NCBI RefSeq assembly: GCF_001553935.1
Contig: NZ_CP014232.1
Coordinates: forward strand, 2,480,001 to 2,544,000
Direction of reading: 5' to 3'
Origin: Actinomyces oris
Lineage (GTDB): Bacteria > Actinomycetota > Actinomycetes > Actinomycetales > Actinomycetaceae
Length of the DNA stretch: 64,000 nt
Shown: positions 12,784-21,655 of the stretch, piece by piece
How positions within the stretch are numbered: position 1 is the stretch's first letter
Layout: each line of letters begins with the position of its first letter
Notes under the pieces: generated by a model
The model's input: only the letters and a program-made list of their open reading frames with translations
What the model was told of the DNA's origin: nothing
The model's database searches: none
Translations under genes and position numbers: made by a program

Positions 12784-14588
12784 TCGAGTCTTTGCACATC
12801 GAGGACCTCGGTGTCATCGAGGAGGCCGATCTTCCCCTCAGCCGCGGCCTGACCGCCCTGACCGGTGAGACCGGCGCCGGTAAGACGATGGTGCTCACCT
12901 CGCTCGGGCTGCTGCTGGGGCAGCGGGCTGAGACCACCATCGTGCGCACCGGTGCCGAGCGCAGCCTGGTTGAGGGCGCCTTCCTGGTTGACCCGGACTC
13001 GCGCGTCGCCGCCCGCGTCGTCGAGGCCGGCGGCGATCTCGACGACGACCTCCTCCTGGCCTCTCGCACGGTCCCCGCCTCCGGACGCTCCCGCGCCTAC
13101 CTGGGAGGGCGCTCCGTACCGGCCTCGGTCCTCAGTGAGGTGGGCGGCAGGCTGGTCTCCGTCCACGGCCAGGCCGACCAGCTGCGGCTGCGCTCGACCG
13201 CGGCCCAACGCGCTGCCCTGGACTCACTGGGCGGCCAGGACCACGCCGCCCTGTGCCGCCGCTACGCCCAGGCCTACCAGACGCGCCGACAGGCCGACCA
13301 GGAGCTCCAGGACTGGCAGGCATCGGCTCAGGCCCGAGCCGTCGAGGTGGCCCAGCTGCGCACCTGGCTCGAGGCCCTGGAGGAGGTCGACCCCCGCAGC
13401 GGTGAGGACCGGGAGCTGACGGCGGAGGCCGAGAGACTCGACCACGCCGAGGACCTGCGCAGAGCCGCCACCGGAGCCCGCACTGCCCTCAGCGGGGAGG
13501 AGTCCGCCACCGGGCAGGCGCCCGATGTCGTCTCCCTCATCGCCTACGCGCACCGCAGCCTGAGTGCCGAGTCCGACCGGGACCCCGCCCTGGCTGAGCT
13601 GGCCGCGCGCACCCAGCGCCTGGGCATCGACGCAGCCGACATCGCCGCCGAGCTGGGCGGGTACCTGTCCGCGCTGAGCGCCGACCCGGCTCGCCTCGCC
13701 CAGGTCCAGGACCGCCGCGGAGAGCTCGCCCGCGCCTGCCGGGAGATCGGCGGACCCCAGGAGCAGCTCGACGACGTCGATGCCCTCCTGGCCTGGGGCG
13801 AGCGGGCGGCCGCGCGTCTGGCCGAGCTCGACGGGCCCCAGGACACCGCCACCGTCCTGGCCGAGCGCCTGGCTGCTGCTGACGAGGAGCTGGCCGGTGT
13901 TGGTGCCGAGCTGAGCCAGGCCCGTCAGCAGCTCGGCGAGCGTCTTGAGCAGGCCGTCACCGCAGAGCTGGAGGGCCTGGAGATGAAGGGTGCCCGACTC
14001 GTCGTCAAGCTGGACCGGCTCGATGAGCCCGGGCCCACCGGCCTGGAGAGCGTCGCCCTCACCCTCGTCTCACACCCCGGCGCACCCGGCCTGCCCCTGG
14101 GCAAGGGGGCATCGGGAGGTGAGCTGTCCCGCATCATGCTCGCCCTGGAGGTGGTGCTCGCCGACGCCGCGGCCTTAGCGCGCCCCTCCACCCACACCCG
14201 CACCCTCGTCTTCGACGAGATCGACGCCGGGGTGGGAGGCCGGGCCGCCCGGGAGATCGGCAGGAGGCTGGCCCGTCTGGCGCGACACCACCAGGTCATC
14301 GTCGTCACCCACCTGGCGCAGGTGGCGGCCTGGGCCGACACCCACCTCGTGGTGCGCAAGGAGACGGTCACCGATGCTGAAGCCCGTCCCAGCTCCGCAG
14401 AGACGTCCGCAAGGAATGTGAGAAAGTCCCAGCCAGGACGCACCCGTACACAGGTCTTCGTCGTCGAAGGCCAGGAGAGAGAACGAGAGCTGGCCCGGAT
14501 GCTCTCCGGGCACGAGGACTCCCAGGCAGCGCTCCGGCACGCCGCTGAGCTTCTCCAGGAAGCAGTCGTGGGACAATCCGAGCCGTGA
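12780..14588 (+). CDS. recN: DNA repair protein RecN
   Basis: 602 residues, SMC-like ATPase for double-strand break repair. Walker A GETGAGKT lies near residue 30. A long coiled-coil arm rich in Gln/Glu/Arg/Ala occupies roughly 160-385. The ABC signature is KGASGGELSRIMLALE, and Walker B is TLVFDEIDAGVGG. The D-loop and the H-switch (VVTHLAQVAAWAD) follow. The GTG start overlaps the nadK stop. About 25 extra residues (around 545-570) interrupt the region after the H-switch. Confidence 0.95.
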   Translation: MIESLHIEDLGVIEEADLPLSRGLTALTGETGAGKTMVLTSLGLLLGQRAETTIVRTGAERSLVEGAFLVDPDSRVAARVVEAGGDLDDDLLLASRTVPASGRSRAYLGGRSVPASVLSEVGGRLVSVHGQADQLRLRSTAAQRAALDSLGGQDHAALCRRYAQAYQTRRQADQELQDWQASAQARAVEVAQLRTWLEALEEVDPRSGEDRELTAEAERLDHAEDLRRAATGARTALSGEESATGQAPDVVSLIAYAHRSLSAESDRDPALAELAARTQRLGIDAADIAAELGGYLSALSADPARLAQVQDRRGELARACREIGGPQEQLDDVDALLAWGERAAARLAELDGPQDTATVLAERLAAADEELAGVGAELSQARQQLGERLEQAVTAELEGLEMKGARLVVKLDRLDEPGPTGLESVALTLVSHPGAPGLPLGKGASGGELSRIMLALEVVLADAAALARPSTHTRTLVFDEIDAGVGGRAAREIGRRLARLARHHQVIVVTHLAQVAAWADTHLVVRKETVTDAEARPSSAETSARNVRKSQPGRTRTQVFVVEGQERERELARMLSGHEDSQAALRHAAELLQEAVVGQSEP

Positions 14589-15790
14589 GGAATCCCTTCC
14601 GCAGGAAGTCTGCGTCCGTCTCCGAGCATCCCAGCGGTGTCGTACGCGTCGACGCGCGCACGAAGAAGCTCACCAAGCGTCTCCAGCCCGGGGAAATTGC
14701 CATCATCGACCACACCGACCTCGATCGGGTGGCCGCCGAGGCTCTGGTGGAGTGCGGTGCCTTAGCGGTTCTCAACGCCTCCCCGTCCATCTCCGGGCGC
14801 TACCCGAACCTCGGCCCCGGAATCCTCCTTGACGCGGGAATCCCGCTCGTGGACGACCTGGGCCCCGACATCATGCGCCTGCATGACGGTCAGCACGTCA
14901 CTGTCGAGGACGGCTCGGTGCGGGTTGAGGGCAAGGAGCAGATCATCGCCGAAGGAGCGGTCCAGACCAAGCAGACCGTTGCCGAGGCCATGGAGGAGGC
15001 TCAGAAGGGCCTGTCCGTCCAGCTGGAGGCCTTCGCCGCCAACACCATGGAGTACATGCGCGGAGAGTGGGACCTACTCCTCAACGGCGTCGGCATGCCC
15101 TCACTGACCACGCAGATGAGTGGCAAGCACGTCCTGGTGGTCGTGCGCGGTTACTCCTACAAGGAGGACCTGCAGGCGCTCAGGCCCTACATCCGCGAGT
15201 ACAAGCCCGTCATCATCGGCGTCGACGGAGGCGCCGACGCCGTCCTGGACGCAGGCTTCAAACCGACCATGATCGTGGGCGACATGGACTCCGTGTCCGA
15301 CAAGGCACTGACCTGCGGCGCCGAGATCGTCGTCCACGCCTACCGTGACGGACGCGCCCCGGGCCTGGCCCATGTCGAGGAGCTCGGGGTCGAGCACCAT
15401 GTCTTCGCGGCCACCGGTACCAGTGAGGACATCGCCATGCTCATGGCCGATGAGGCCGGTGCCGAGATCATCGTGGCCCTGGGGACGCACGCCACCCTGC
15501 TGGAATTCCTCGACAAGGGGCGCGCCGGCATGTCCTCGACCTTCCTGACCCGGCTCAAGGTCGGTGGCCGACTCATCGACGCCAAGGGCGTCTCCCAGCT
15601 CTACCGCACTCGCATCTCGGGGTGGTGGCTACTGTTCCTGGCCCTGGCGGGCACCTTCGCCCTGGCCATCGCCCTGATGTCCACGCCCGGTGGACAGACC
15701 TTCCTGGGCCTGTCCGGTGCCGTGTGGGACGACGTCGTCAACTTCTTCCGCTCACTGGTGGGCCTTGCCCCGAACTCACCCACCGTCTAA
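14585..15790 (+). CDS. steA: SteA-like membrane-anchored protein with thiamin pyrophosphokinase-like domain
   Basis: 401 residues; the family corresponds to Rv1697 and corynebacterial SteA, which acts with SteB in control of cell-wall hydrolysis during cell separation. Residues about 180-300 carry the thiamin-pyrophosphokinase-like fold (GVDGGADAVLDAGFKP, VGDMDSVSD). The C-terminus has one transmembrane helix (WWLLFLALAGTFALAIALM, about 347-366) followed by a short amphipathic tail. GTG start overlapping the recN stop by 4 bases. A role in cell separation rather than thiamin metabolism is inferred from family and synteny. Confidence 0.88.
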   Translation: MRNPFRRKSASVSEHPSGVVRVDARTKKLTKRLQPGEIAIIDHTDLDRVAAEALVECGALAVLNASPSISGRYPNLGPGILLDAGIPLVDDLGPDIMRLHDGQHVTVEDGSVRVEGKEQIIAEGAVQTKQTVAEAMEEAQKGLSVQLEAFAANTMEYMRGEWDLLLNGVGMPSLTTQMSGKHVLVVVRGYSYKEDLQALRPYIREYKPVIIGVDGGADAVLDAGFKPTMIVGDMDSVSDKALTCGAEIVVHAYRDGRAPGLAHVEELGVEHHVFAATGTSEDIAMLMADEAGAEIIVALGTHATLLEFLDKGRAGMSSTFLTRLKVGGRLIDAKGVSQLYRTRISGWWLLFLALAGTFALAIALMSTPGGQTFLGLSGAVWDDVVNFFRSLVGLAPNSPTV

Positions 15791-15848
15791 CGACCCCCGC
15801 CCATCTGAGAGGCAGCGCCTCTCACGGTCATCTTCAAGGTCTTCAACC

Positions 15849-16784
15849 ATGATCGACTTCCGCTATCACCTGGTATCGCTCATCTCCGTGTTCCTGGCCC
15901 TCGCCGTCGGGGTCGTCCTGGGAGCCGGCCCCCTGCAGAACTCCCTGGGAACCGCGCTCAACGATCAGGTCACCGCCCTGCGAGAGAACCGCAACGCCAC
16001 CCAGACCAAGCTCGAGCAGACGGAGACGGCCGTCAACGAGCGGGACTCCTACATCACTCAGGCCGCCAGCGGCCTCCTGCCCGGGACCCTGGCCTCCAAG
16101 AATGTGGCCATGGTGCTCCTGCCCGAGGCCAAGGCCGAGGACGCCGACGCCATCACCACCCAGCTCAAGAACGCAGGTGCCACCGTCACCGGCCGGGTGA
16201 GTCTGACCAGCACCTGGGTGGACCTGTCCCGGGAGAACTACCGCTCCACCTTCTCCGGACAGGTCCAGGGGCACCTGGACAGCACCACCTCCAAGGACGC
16301 CAACGGCATTCTGGGGGAGGCACTGGCCAAGGCCCTGACCGCCAACGACGACTCCTCCCGAGTCCTCATGGACATGCTGTCGGTGACAGCGGACAAGTCC
16401 GGCACGCCCTTCGTCTCCGTGGACTCCACACCCACCGCCCCTGCCGAGATGATCGTCGTCGTCGGGCCGCGCCCGCAGGCCTCCTCCGGCAATGGGGCGA
16501 CGGTCGAGGCCACACCGGGGCAGGACCCCAAGGCCTGGGCCAAGGCGTTGGAGGGGACGGCCGGCCGGGCGCCCACAGTCGTCGTTGGCTCAGCCGACGG
16601 TGACGACGGCGTCGTCAGCATCATCCGCTCGGAGAAGGCGAAGGTGACCACTGTCGACTCCGTCGGCCAGATCGCCGCCTCCGTGTCCACCCCTCTGGCC
16701 CTGGCCTCCACCCGAGCGGGAACCATTGGCCACTACGGCTTCGATAAGGGAGCCGAGGCAGTCATGCCGCCAGTGACCAAGTAG
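15849..16784 (+). CDS. steB: SteB/MctB-like envelope protein
   Basis: 311 residues, corresponding to Rv1698 (MctB, annotated as a copper transport protein) and corynebacterial SteB. It starts MIDFRYHLVSLISVFLALAV, the hallmark N-terminus of the family, giving one membrane helix (about 8-28). A coiled coil follows (about 45-75) and then an extracytoplasmic domain. The frame is open further upstream, but ATG 15849 is supported by AAGG about 8 bases before it and by family conservation. It directly follows steA (58-base gap), the partner it is thought to work with. Confidence 0.88.
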   Translation: MIDFRYHLVSLISVFLALAVGVVLGAGPLQNSLGTALNDQVTALRENRNATQTKLEQTETAVNERDSYITQAASGLLPGTLASKNVAMVLLPEAKAEDADAITTQLKNAGATVTGRVSLTSTWVDLSRENYRSTFSGQVQGHLDSTTSKDANGILGEALAKALTANDDSSRVLMDMLSVTADKSGTPFVSVDSTPTAPAEMIVVVGPRPQASSGNGATVEATPGQDPKAWAKALEGTAGRAPTVVVGSADGDDGVVSIIRSEKAKVTTVDSVGQIAASVSTPLALASTRAGTIGHYGFDKGAEAVMPPVTK

Positions 16785-16868
16785 TCCCTGTCCTCAGGTG
16801 ACCCAGGCGGCTCAGGCGCTGTGGCCGAGTCATGGGTGGCGGCGCAGAGATCCGTCCTGGCCCTGCCT

Positions 16869-16874
16869 TAGGCT
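16869..16874 (+). promoter_or_regulatory. -10 box of leaderless promoter (TAGGCT)
   Basis: TAGGCT lies six bases before the ATG of the next gene and no Shine-Dalgarno sequence fits between. This spacing puts the transcription start at or next to the A of ATG. Confidence 0.5.
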
Positions 16875-16880
16875 GAGGCC

Positions 16881-17798
16881 ATGGCTGGCACGATCACGCG
16901 AGTAAGCTCCTACGCCCGAGACCTGGCAAGGGTGGGTATTAAGGCAGCGGGCACCGCCCTGTCCTGCTCCGTATGCCTGGCTCCCATCGCCCAGGGACTG
17001 GAGCGCATCAACTTCCACGGCCGTACCGTGAGCCTGCGCGGAGGCGTCGGGGCCGCAGCCGGCGCCGTGACGGCTGGGATCGAGGCCGGCAGGCTCCTGC
17101 GGGGCAGGACGGGCTCACCCTCGCGGGCAGGACTCGCCGCCACCCTCGCGTCTGCGGCCGGTGGGTGCGCCGGCCTGGTCGACGACCTCGATGCCGGGGC
17201 CCACGACGGCGACACCCCCGCCAAGGGCCTCAAGGGTCACCTCACCGCCCTCGCCCACGGGCGCGTCACCACCGGAGCCCTCAAGATCGCCGTCATCGGC
17301 TCAGGGGCGCTTGTCGGCGGTGTCCTCCTGGCCCGCCACCGCAGCTCGGGTGCCGGCGCACGTCCGCCAGCGTCCAGTGCCGTTGACGTCGTGTCCAGTG
17401 CTGTGGTCATCGCGGCCTGGGCGAACCTGCTCAACCTGCTCGACCTGCGTCCCGGACGGGCCCTCAAGACCGCCTGCATCGTGAGCACCCCGCTGCTGGC
17501 CACCCCCGGACGCGACGGCGAGCCCACCCGGATGCTGGCCGCGGGCACCCTGGGAGTCAGCCTCATGGCCCTGCCGGAGGACCTCCTGGAGAACACGATG
17601 CTGGGGGACACCGGGGCCAATGCCATCGGCGCCCTGCTGGGAACCGCCTTGGCCTGCCACCCCCACGCCGTGGTGCGCGCCGGAGCCGCCCTGAGCGGGG
17701 TGAGCCTCATCCTGGTCAGCGAGAAGGTGTCCTTCTCCCGCGTCATCTCCGACACCCCGGTGCTGGCCGCACTCGACGGGCTGGGGCGCCGCCCCTGA
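16881..17798 (+). CDS. MraY/WecA-like polyprenyl-phosphate sugar phosphotransferase homologue
   Basis: 305-residue polytopic membrane protein. Landmarks of the MraY/WecA (PF00953-type) family are recognisable though divergent. They are GLVDDLDA (the DDxxD-like loop), AKGLKGH, NLLNLLDLRPGR (in place of NxxNxxDGxDG) and ENTMLGDTGANAIGALLG (in place of GDxGSxxxG). Known members transfer a sugar-phosphate to a lipid phosphate. The conserved acidic residues suggest activity is possible, but substrate is unknown. It overlaps the MurJ-like gene by one base, and a glycosyltransferase follows, which supports a lipid-linked glycan job. The start looks leaderless. Confidence 0.7.
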   Translation: MAGTITRVSSYARDLARVGIKAAGTALSCSVCLAPIAQGLERINFHGRTVSLRGGVGAAAGAVTAGIEAGRLLRGRTGSPSRAGLAATLASAAGGCAGLVDDLDAGAHDGDTPAKGLKGHLTALAHGRVTTGALKIAVIGSGALVGGVLLARHRSSGAGARPPASSAVDVVSSAVVIAAWANLLNLLDLRPGRALKTACIVSTPLLATPGRDGEPTRMLAAGTLGVSLMALPEDLLENTMLGDTGANAIGALLGTALACHPHAVVRAGAALSGVSLILVSEKVSFSRVISDTPVLAALDGLGRRP

Positions 17799-19447
17799 TG
17801 GCATCCCAGCAACGCCGCGGCGGCCTGCTCTCAGCGGCCGGGTCCGTCGCCGGCTTGACCCTCGTCTCCCGTGTCCTGGGGTTCCTGCGCTGGCTCGTCC
17901 AGGCCGCCACCGTCGGCACCGGCACGGTGGCGGGCGCCTACACCACGGCCAACCAGCTGCCCAACACCCTCTACGAGGTCGTCGTCGGCGGGGTTCTGGC
18001 CGCCACCGTCGTTCCGCTCCTGGCGGCACCGATCGCCGCGGGCAGGCGTGAGGAGGTCACCGCCACCGCCTCGGGGCTGCTGGGCCTGGTCCTGGCGGTC
18101 CTGACCCCGCTGTCCCTGGGGCTCATCGTCCTGGCCGCCCCGATCGCCTCCCTGTTCCCCACCTCCCAGGGCGTGGAGCCGACGCTTCAGCATGAGCTCG
18201 TCGCCTCCTTCCTGCGCATGTTCGCCCTGCAGGTGCCCATGTACGGGGTGGCCGTCGTCCTCACCGGCGTCCTCCAGGCTCACAACCGCTTCACCTGGCC
18301 AGCGCTGACACCGATGCTCTCCAGCCTCGTGGTCATGGCGACCTACGGCCTCTACGGGGTGCTGGCTGGCGGCGACGACGCAGCCGCCTCCAGGCTCGCC
18401 CTCCAGGTGCTGGGCTGGGGGACGACCCTCGGGGTGGCCGCCCTCAGCCTGCCGTTGCTGTGGCCGGTCCACCGACTGGGACTGGGACTGCGCCCCACCC
18501 TGCGACTGGGGGGCGGCCAGGCCCGGCGGGCGCTGCGGCTCGGCGGGGCCGGGGTGTGGACGATCCTCGCCCAGCAGGTGAGCGTCCTGGTGGTCCTGGC
18601 CATGGCCCGTTGGGGCGGGCAGACCGGAACCGCGGCGGTCTACCAGTACACGCAAGCCGTCTACGTCCTTCCCTACGCAGTGCTGGCCGTCCCCGTGGCC
18701 ACCGTCCTCTACCCCCGCCTGACCGCCGCCTTCGAGGCCCGCGAGCTGTCGGCGGGCAGTCCCGGCGGCACAGGTGTGGATGAGGACGCCACGAGGCTGG
18801 TGGCTACCTCCACGGCCCTGGTCACCGCCGTCGCTGTGGCCGGAACCGCCATGCTGCTGGCCGCCAGCGCCGCCGCCGAGCGCTTCTTCTCCTTCAAGCA
18901 GGTCGACGGGATGGGCCAGGCGCTGGCCGTCCTGGCGCCTGGACTGATCGGCTACGCCCTCATCTACCAGGTCACCCGGGTCCTGTTCGCCGCCGACCGC
19001 TCTCGGCCCGCCGCTCACGCCACCGCGGCCGGCTGGCTGACCGTGGCGGTGGCCTGTGCCGCCTGCGTGCGCCTCATGGCGCCCTCGGGCGGGGACGGGC
19101 GCGCTACCCTCGTGGCCCTGGGAGTGGGCACGACCATCGGGATGACGGTGGCGGGGGTAAGCCTGCTGATCGTCCTGGCCCGGATCATGGGGGGCCGCGT
19201 GCTGCGCTCCACCCTGACCTCGCTCGGTGCGGGGCTGCCCGTGGCCCTCGTCCTCGGGCTGGCCGTCCGAGAGGCGACCACCCGCGTCACCTACCTGCCC
19301 CTGGCCGTCATCACCGCCGTGATCGGCGCCGCTGCGGCTGTGGCCCTCGTCCTGGTGGTCATCCACCTGGCTGACCGCAGCCTCCTGGCATCGGTACGTG
19401 GCGGCAGGCCGACGGTGACAACGAAGGACGACAAGGAGCAACCATGA
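17798..19447 (+). CDS. MurJ/MviN-like lipid flippase
   Basis: 549 residues with about 14 hydrophobic helices. The N-terminal signature of the family is clear: TLVSRVLGFLRWL, then NQLPNTLYEVVVGGVLAA and a following VVPLL. MurJ flips lipid-linked peptidoglycan precursor. Whether this is the main lipid II flippase or a dedicated paralogue cannot be told from the window. In actinobacteria the housekeeping MurJ usually sits near the origin beside trxB/parB-type genes and carries a C-terminal domain. This copy lacks a long C-terminal extension, so a paralogue is plausible. It overlaps both neighbours. Confidence 0.85.
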   Translation: MASQQRRGGLLSAAGSVAGLTLVSRVLGFLRWLVQAATVGTGTVAGAYTTANQLPNTLYEVVVGGVLAATVVPLLAAPIAAGRREEVTATASGLLGLVLAVLTPLSLGLIVLAAPIASLFPTSQGVEPTLQHELVASFLRMFALQVPMYGVAVVLTGVLQAHNRFTWPALTPMLSSLVVMATYGLYGVLAGGDDAAASRLALQVLGWGTTLGVAALSLPLLWPVHRLGLGLRPTLRLGGGQARRALRLGGAGVWTILAQQVSVLVVLAMARWGGQTGTAAVYQYTQAVYVLPYAVLAVPVATVLYPRLTAAFEARELSAGSPGGTGVDEDATRLVATSTALVTAVAVAGTAMLLAASAAAERFFSFKQVDGMGQALAVLAPGLIGYALIYQVTRVLFAADRSRPAAHATAAGWLTVAVACAACVRLMAPSGGDGRATLVALGVGTTIGMTVAGVSLLIVLARIMGGRVLRSTLTSLGAGLPVALVLGLAVREATTRVTYLPLAVITAVIGAAAAVALVLVVIHLADRSLLASVRGGRPTVTTKDDKEQP

Positions 19448-20601
19448 GCGACGTCGACGCCACGAATAAGCCCGGTGCCGTACAGGACCCGCAGGTCGGA
19501 CGCCGGAGGATCCTCCAGGTGTGTGGATCAGCCGCTGGAGGGGTTCGGGCCCACCTGGCTGACTGCGCCCGCCTCCTGGCCGCCAACGGCCACGACGTCA
19601 TTGTCGAGGCCCCCGCCGCGGTCCTTGACGGACTGGATATCGAGCCGGCTCGCGCCGAGCCACTCGAGATCGGCCCACGCCCCAGCCTCAACGACACCCT
19701 GTCCGTGGCCAGGCTGCGTCGCCTGGGCCGGCGCGCCGACGTCCTTCACGCCCACGGCCTGCGAGCCGGGGCCCTGGCCGCCCTGGCCCTGGGACGACGC
19801 CGCCGCGGACGCACACGGCTGGTCGTCACCCTTCACAACCTCACCGTCGGGGGGCGCCTGACCACCTTGGTGGGGGACAGGCTCGAGCGGCTCATCGCCC
19901 GGCGCGCCGACCTCGTCCTGGCGGTCAGCCCCGACCTGGCCGAACGGGCCCAGGATCTTGGCGCCCCACACGTCGAGGTCGCCATCATCCCCGCGGTGTC
20001 ACCGCAGCAGCCCGCCGAACCGAGCCCCTCCGACGCGGCCGCGGCGGAGGATGCCTGGCCGCGAAGCGGGGCCCGCCTCCTGACCGTCGCCCGCCTGGCT
20101 CCCCAGAAGGGCCTGCCGCTGCTGCTCGAGGCCGCCGCGATCCTCTCCCGCGAGGTCGACGCCGGCCGGCTGACCGCCTTCACCTGGGCCCTCGCCGGGG
20201 ACGGCCCCGGCCGCGAGCAGGCCGCTGAGCGCATCGCCGCCGAACAGCTCCCGGTCACCCTCCTGGGGCGGCGAAGCGATGCTCCGGCCCTCATGGAGGT
20301 CGCTGACATCGTCGTCCAGACCAGCCTGTGGGAGGGCCAGCCCCTCACCATCCAGGAGGCTCTGCGCGCAGGCACCGCGATCGTGGCCACCGACGTCGGA
20401 GGCACCGCCGTGACCGCCAGAGGAGGAGCCCTCCTCGTGGACCCTCAGGCCCAGACCATCGCGGAGGCACTTCGAACCCTCCTGAGCGACCCCGAGGCCC
20501 GCACCCGCGCCGCTGAACGCGCGCAGGCGGCGGCCAGGCTCCTTCCCGGGCTCGAGGACCTGGCGGCCCAGCTGCGACAGACGGTCCTCGACCTGCACTG
20601 A
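19444..20601 (+). CDS. Glycosyltransferase, GT-B fold (family 4-like)
   Basis: 385 residues. An N-terminal Rossmann half begins ILQVCGSAAGGVRAHLADC and contains DVLHAHGLRAG. The nucleotide-sugar half has LLTVARLAPQKGLPLLLEA (the R and K that bind the diphosphate) and ADIVVQTSLWEGQPLTIQEA. The latter is the EGxPLxxxEA motif of GT4 enzymes. No membrane helix is seen, so it should act on the cytoplasmic face. Its ATG overlaps the stop of the MurJ-like gene, and it ends the three-gene envelope operon. Donor and acceptor unknown. Confidence 0.88.
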   Translation: MSDVDATNKPGAVQDPQVGRRRILQVCGSAAGGVRAHLADCARLLAANGHDVIVEAPAAVLDGLDIEPARAEPLEIGPRPSLNDTLSVARLRRLGRRADVLHAHGLRAGALAALALGRRRRGRTRLVVTLHNLTVGGRLTTLVGDRLERLIARRADLVLAVSPDLAERAQDLGAPHVEVAIIPAVSPQQPAEPSPSDAAAAEDAWPRSGARLLTVARLAPQKGLPLLLEAAAILSREVDAGRLTAFTWALAGDGPGREQAAERIAAEQLPVTLLGRRSDAPALMEVADIVVQTSLWEGQPLTIQEALRAGTAIVATDVGGTAVTARGGALLVDPQAQTIAEALRTLLSDPEARTRAAERAQAAARLLPGLEDLAAQLRQTVLDLH

Positions 20602-20683
20602 GCCGCCCTGTCCCGAGCGGTAGCATCGTGGTGCCCGAGCGCCCAGCAGCGACGACGCCGGCAGCGAGAATGAGGAGCCAATC

Positions 20684-21388
20684 GTGGATCATCCGGTGAC
20701 GAGCACCCGCAGCAGCGACGGCATAGAGAACAGCCTCGCCGACACGCGCGAACCGGGCCGGGAACTGGTCTCCAGCGAGCGGGTCTGGAGCGGACCGATC
20801 TTCGCCGTCGACGCCGACCAGGTGCGCCTCGGCCCCGGTCAGGAGCAGGTGGCCCGTCAGGTCGTCGTCCACCACGACGCCGTCGCCGTCGTCGCGCTGC
20901 GCGAGGGCGAGGCATCCTCCCAGGCCGACGGCGCCGCGGAGATCCTCATGATCCGCCAGTACCGTCATCCCGTGCGCGCCTGCCTGTGGGAGATCCCCGC
21001 GGGACTGCTCGACGTGGCGGGGGAGGACCCCGCCGTCGCCGCCGCCCGCGAGCTCGCCGAGGAGACCGACTACGCGGCGGCCACCTGGAACACGCTGGCC
21101 GAGTTCTACGCCTCGCCCGGCTTCACCACTGAGGGGGCCCGGATCTTCCTCGCCCAGGACCTGAGCCTGCTGCCCGAGGACCAGCGCACTGCCCGCGAGG
21201 CCGAGGAGGCCGAGTTTGTGCCCACCTGGGTCCGACTGGATAAGGCACTCGACGCCGTCATGGACGGCCGCCTGCACAACCCGTCCACGGTGCTCGGGGT
21301 CCTGGCCACGGCTCAGGCACGTTCCCGCGGCTGGGCAGGGCTGCGTCCCGCTGACGCCCCCTGGCTGCGCAGCCCGGAGAGCCTGTAG
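20684..21388 (+). CDS. NUDIX hydrolase, ADP-ribose pyrophosphatase type
   Basis: 234 residues. The Nudix box is GLLDVAGEDP followed by AVAAARELAEETDY, with the RELAEE metal ligands intact. The box has one extra residue before the first Glu, as in the syntenic M. tuberculosis Rv1700 family of ADP-ribose pyrophosphatases. LWEIPAG and SPGFTTE are also typical of ADPRases. GTG start with AGGAG seven bases upstream. A -10-like TAGCAT occurs at 20621-20626, giving a short leader of about 50 bases. Hydrolysis of ADP-ribose to AMP and ribose-5-phosphate is inferred. Confidence 0.88.
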   Translation: MDHPVTSTRSSDGIENSLADTREPGRELVSSERVWSGPIFAVDADQVRLGPGQEQVARQVVVHHDAVAVVALREGEASSQADGAAEILMIRQYRHPVRACLWEIPAGLLDVAGEDPAVAAARELAEETDYAAATWNTLAEFYASPGFTTEGARIFLAQDLSLLPEDQRTAREAEEAEFVPTWVRLDKALDAVMDGRLHNPSTVLGVLATAQARSRGWAGLRPADAPWLRSPESL

Positions 21389-21533
21389 GACGAGTCAAAG
21401 TACTTGTCTGTCGCCAGTGGGAGCACTTTCGGACCGGTGTTCCTGGGCAGGATAGTGACCAGGATTCGGCGAGTCTGCCCGCCATGGTGAGCGAGGGTCG
21501 CCTGACTCAGGTGAAGAACACCTTGAACATCAA

Positions 21534-21573
21534 TCGATTAATCGACTTGGCTCAATGTGGTTAACCGGTTGAC
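21534..21573 (+). promoter_or_regulatory. Palindromic operator candidates upstream of the fructan-locus lacI
   Basis: TCGATTAATCGA (21534-21545) is a perfect 12-base palindrome, and GGTTAACC (21559-21566) is another, extended by GGTTGAC to a near-symmetric GTTAACCGGTTGAC. Such even palindromes with central CG or AT are typical LacI-family sites. They lie about 85-120 bases upstream of the lacI start, so autoregulation and control of the downstream uptake genes is likely. Confidence 0.55.
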
Positions 21574-21655
21574 TCATGAGCGTGTTCTGAGTCATGATCT
21601 CTCTGTGTCCGGTACCGATGCCGGGCCTCCCGACCAGAAGAGGGGAGGGGAGATG

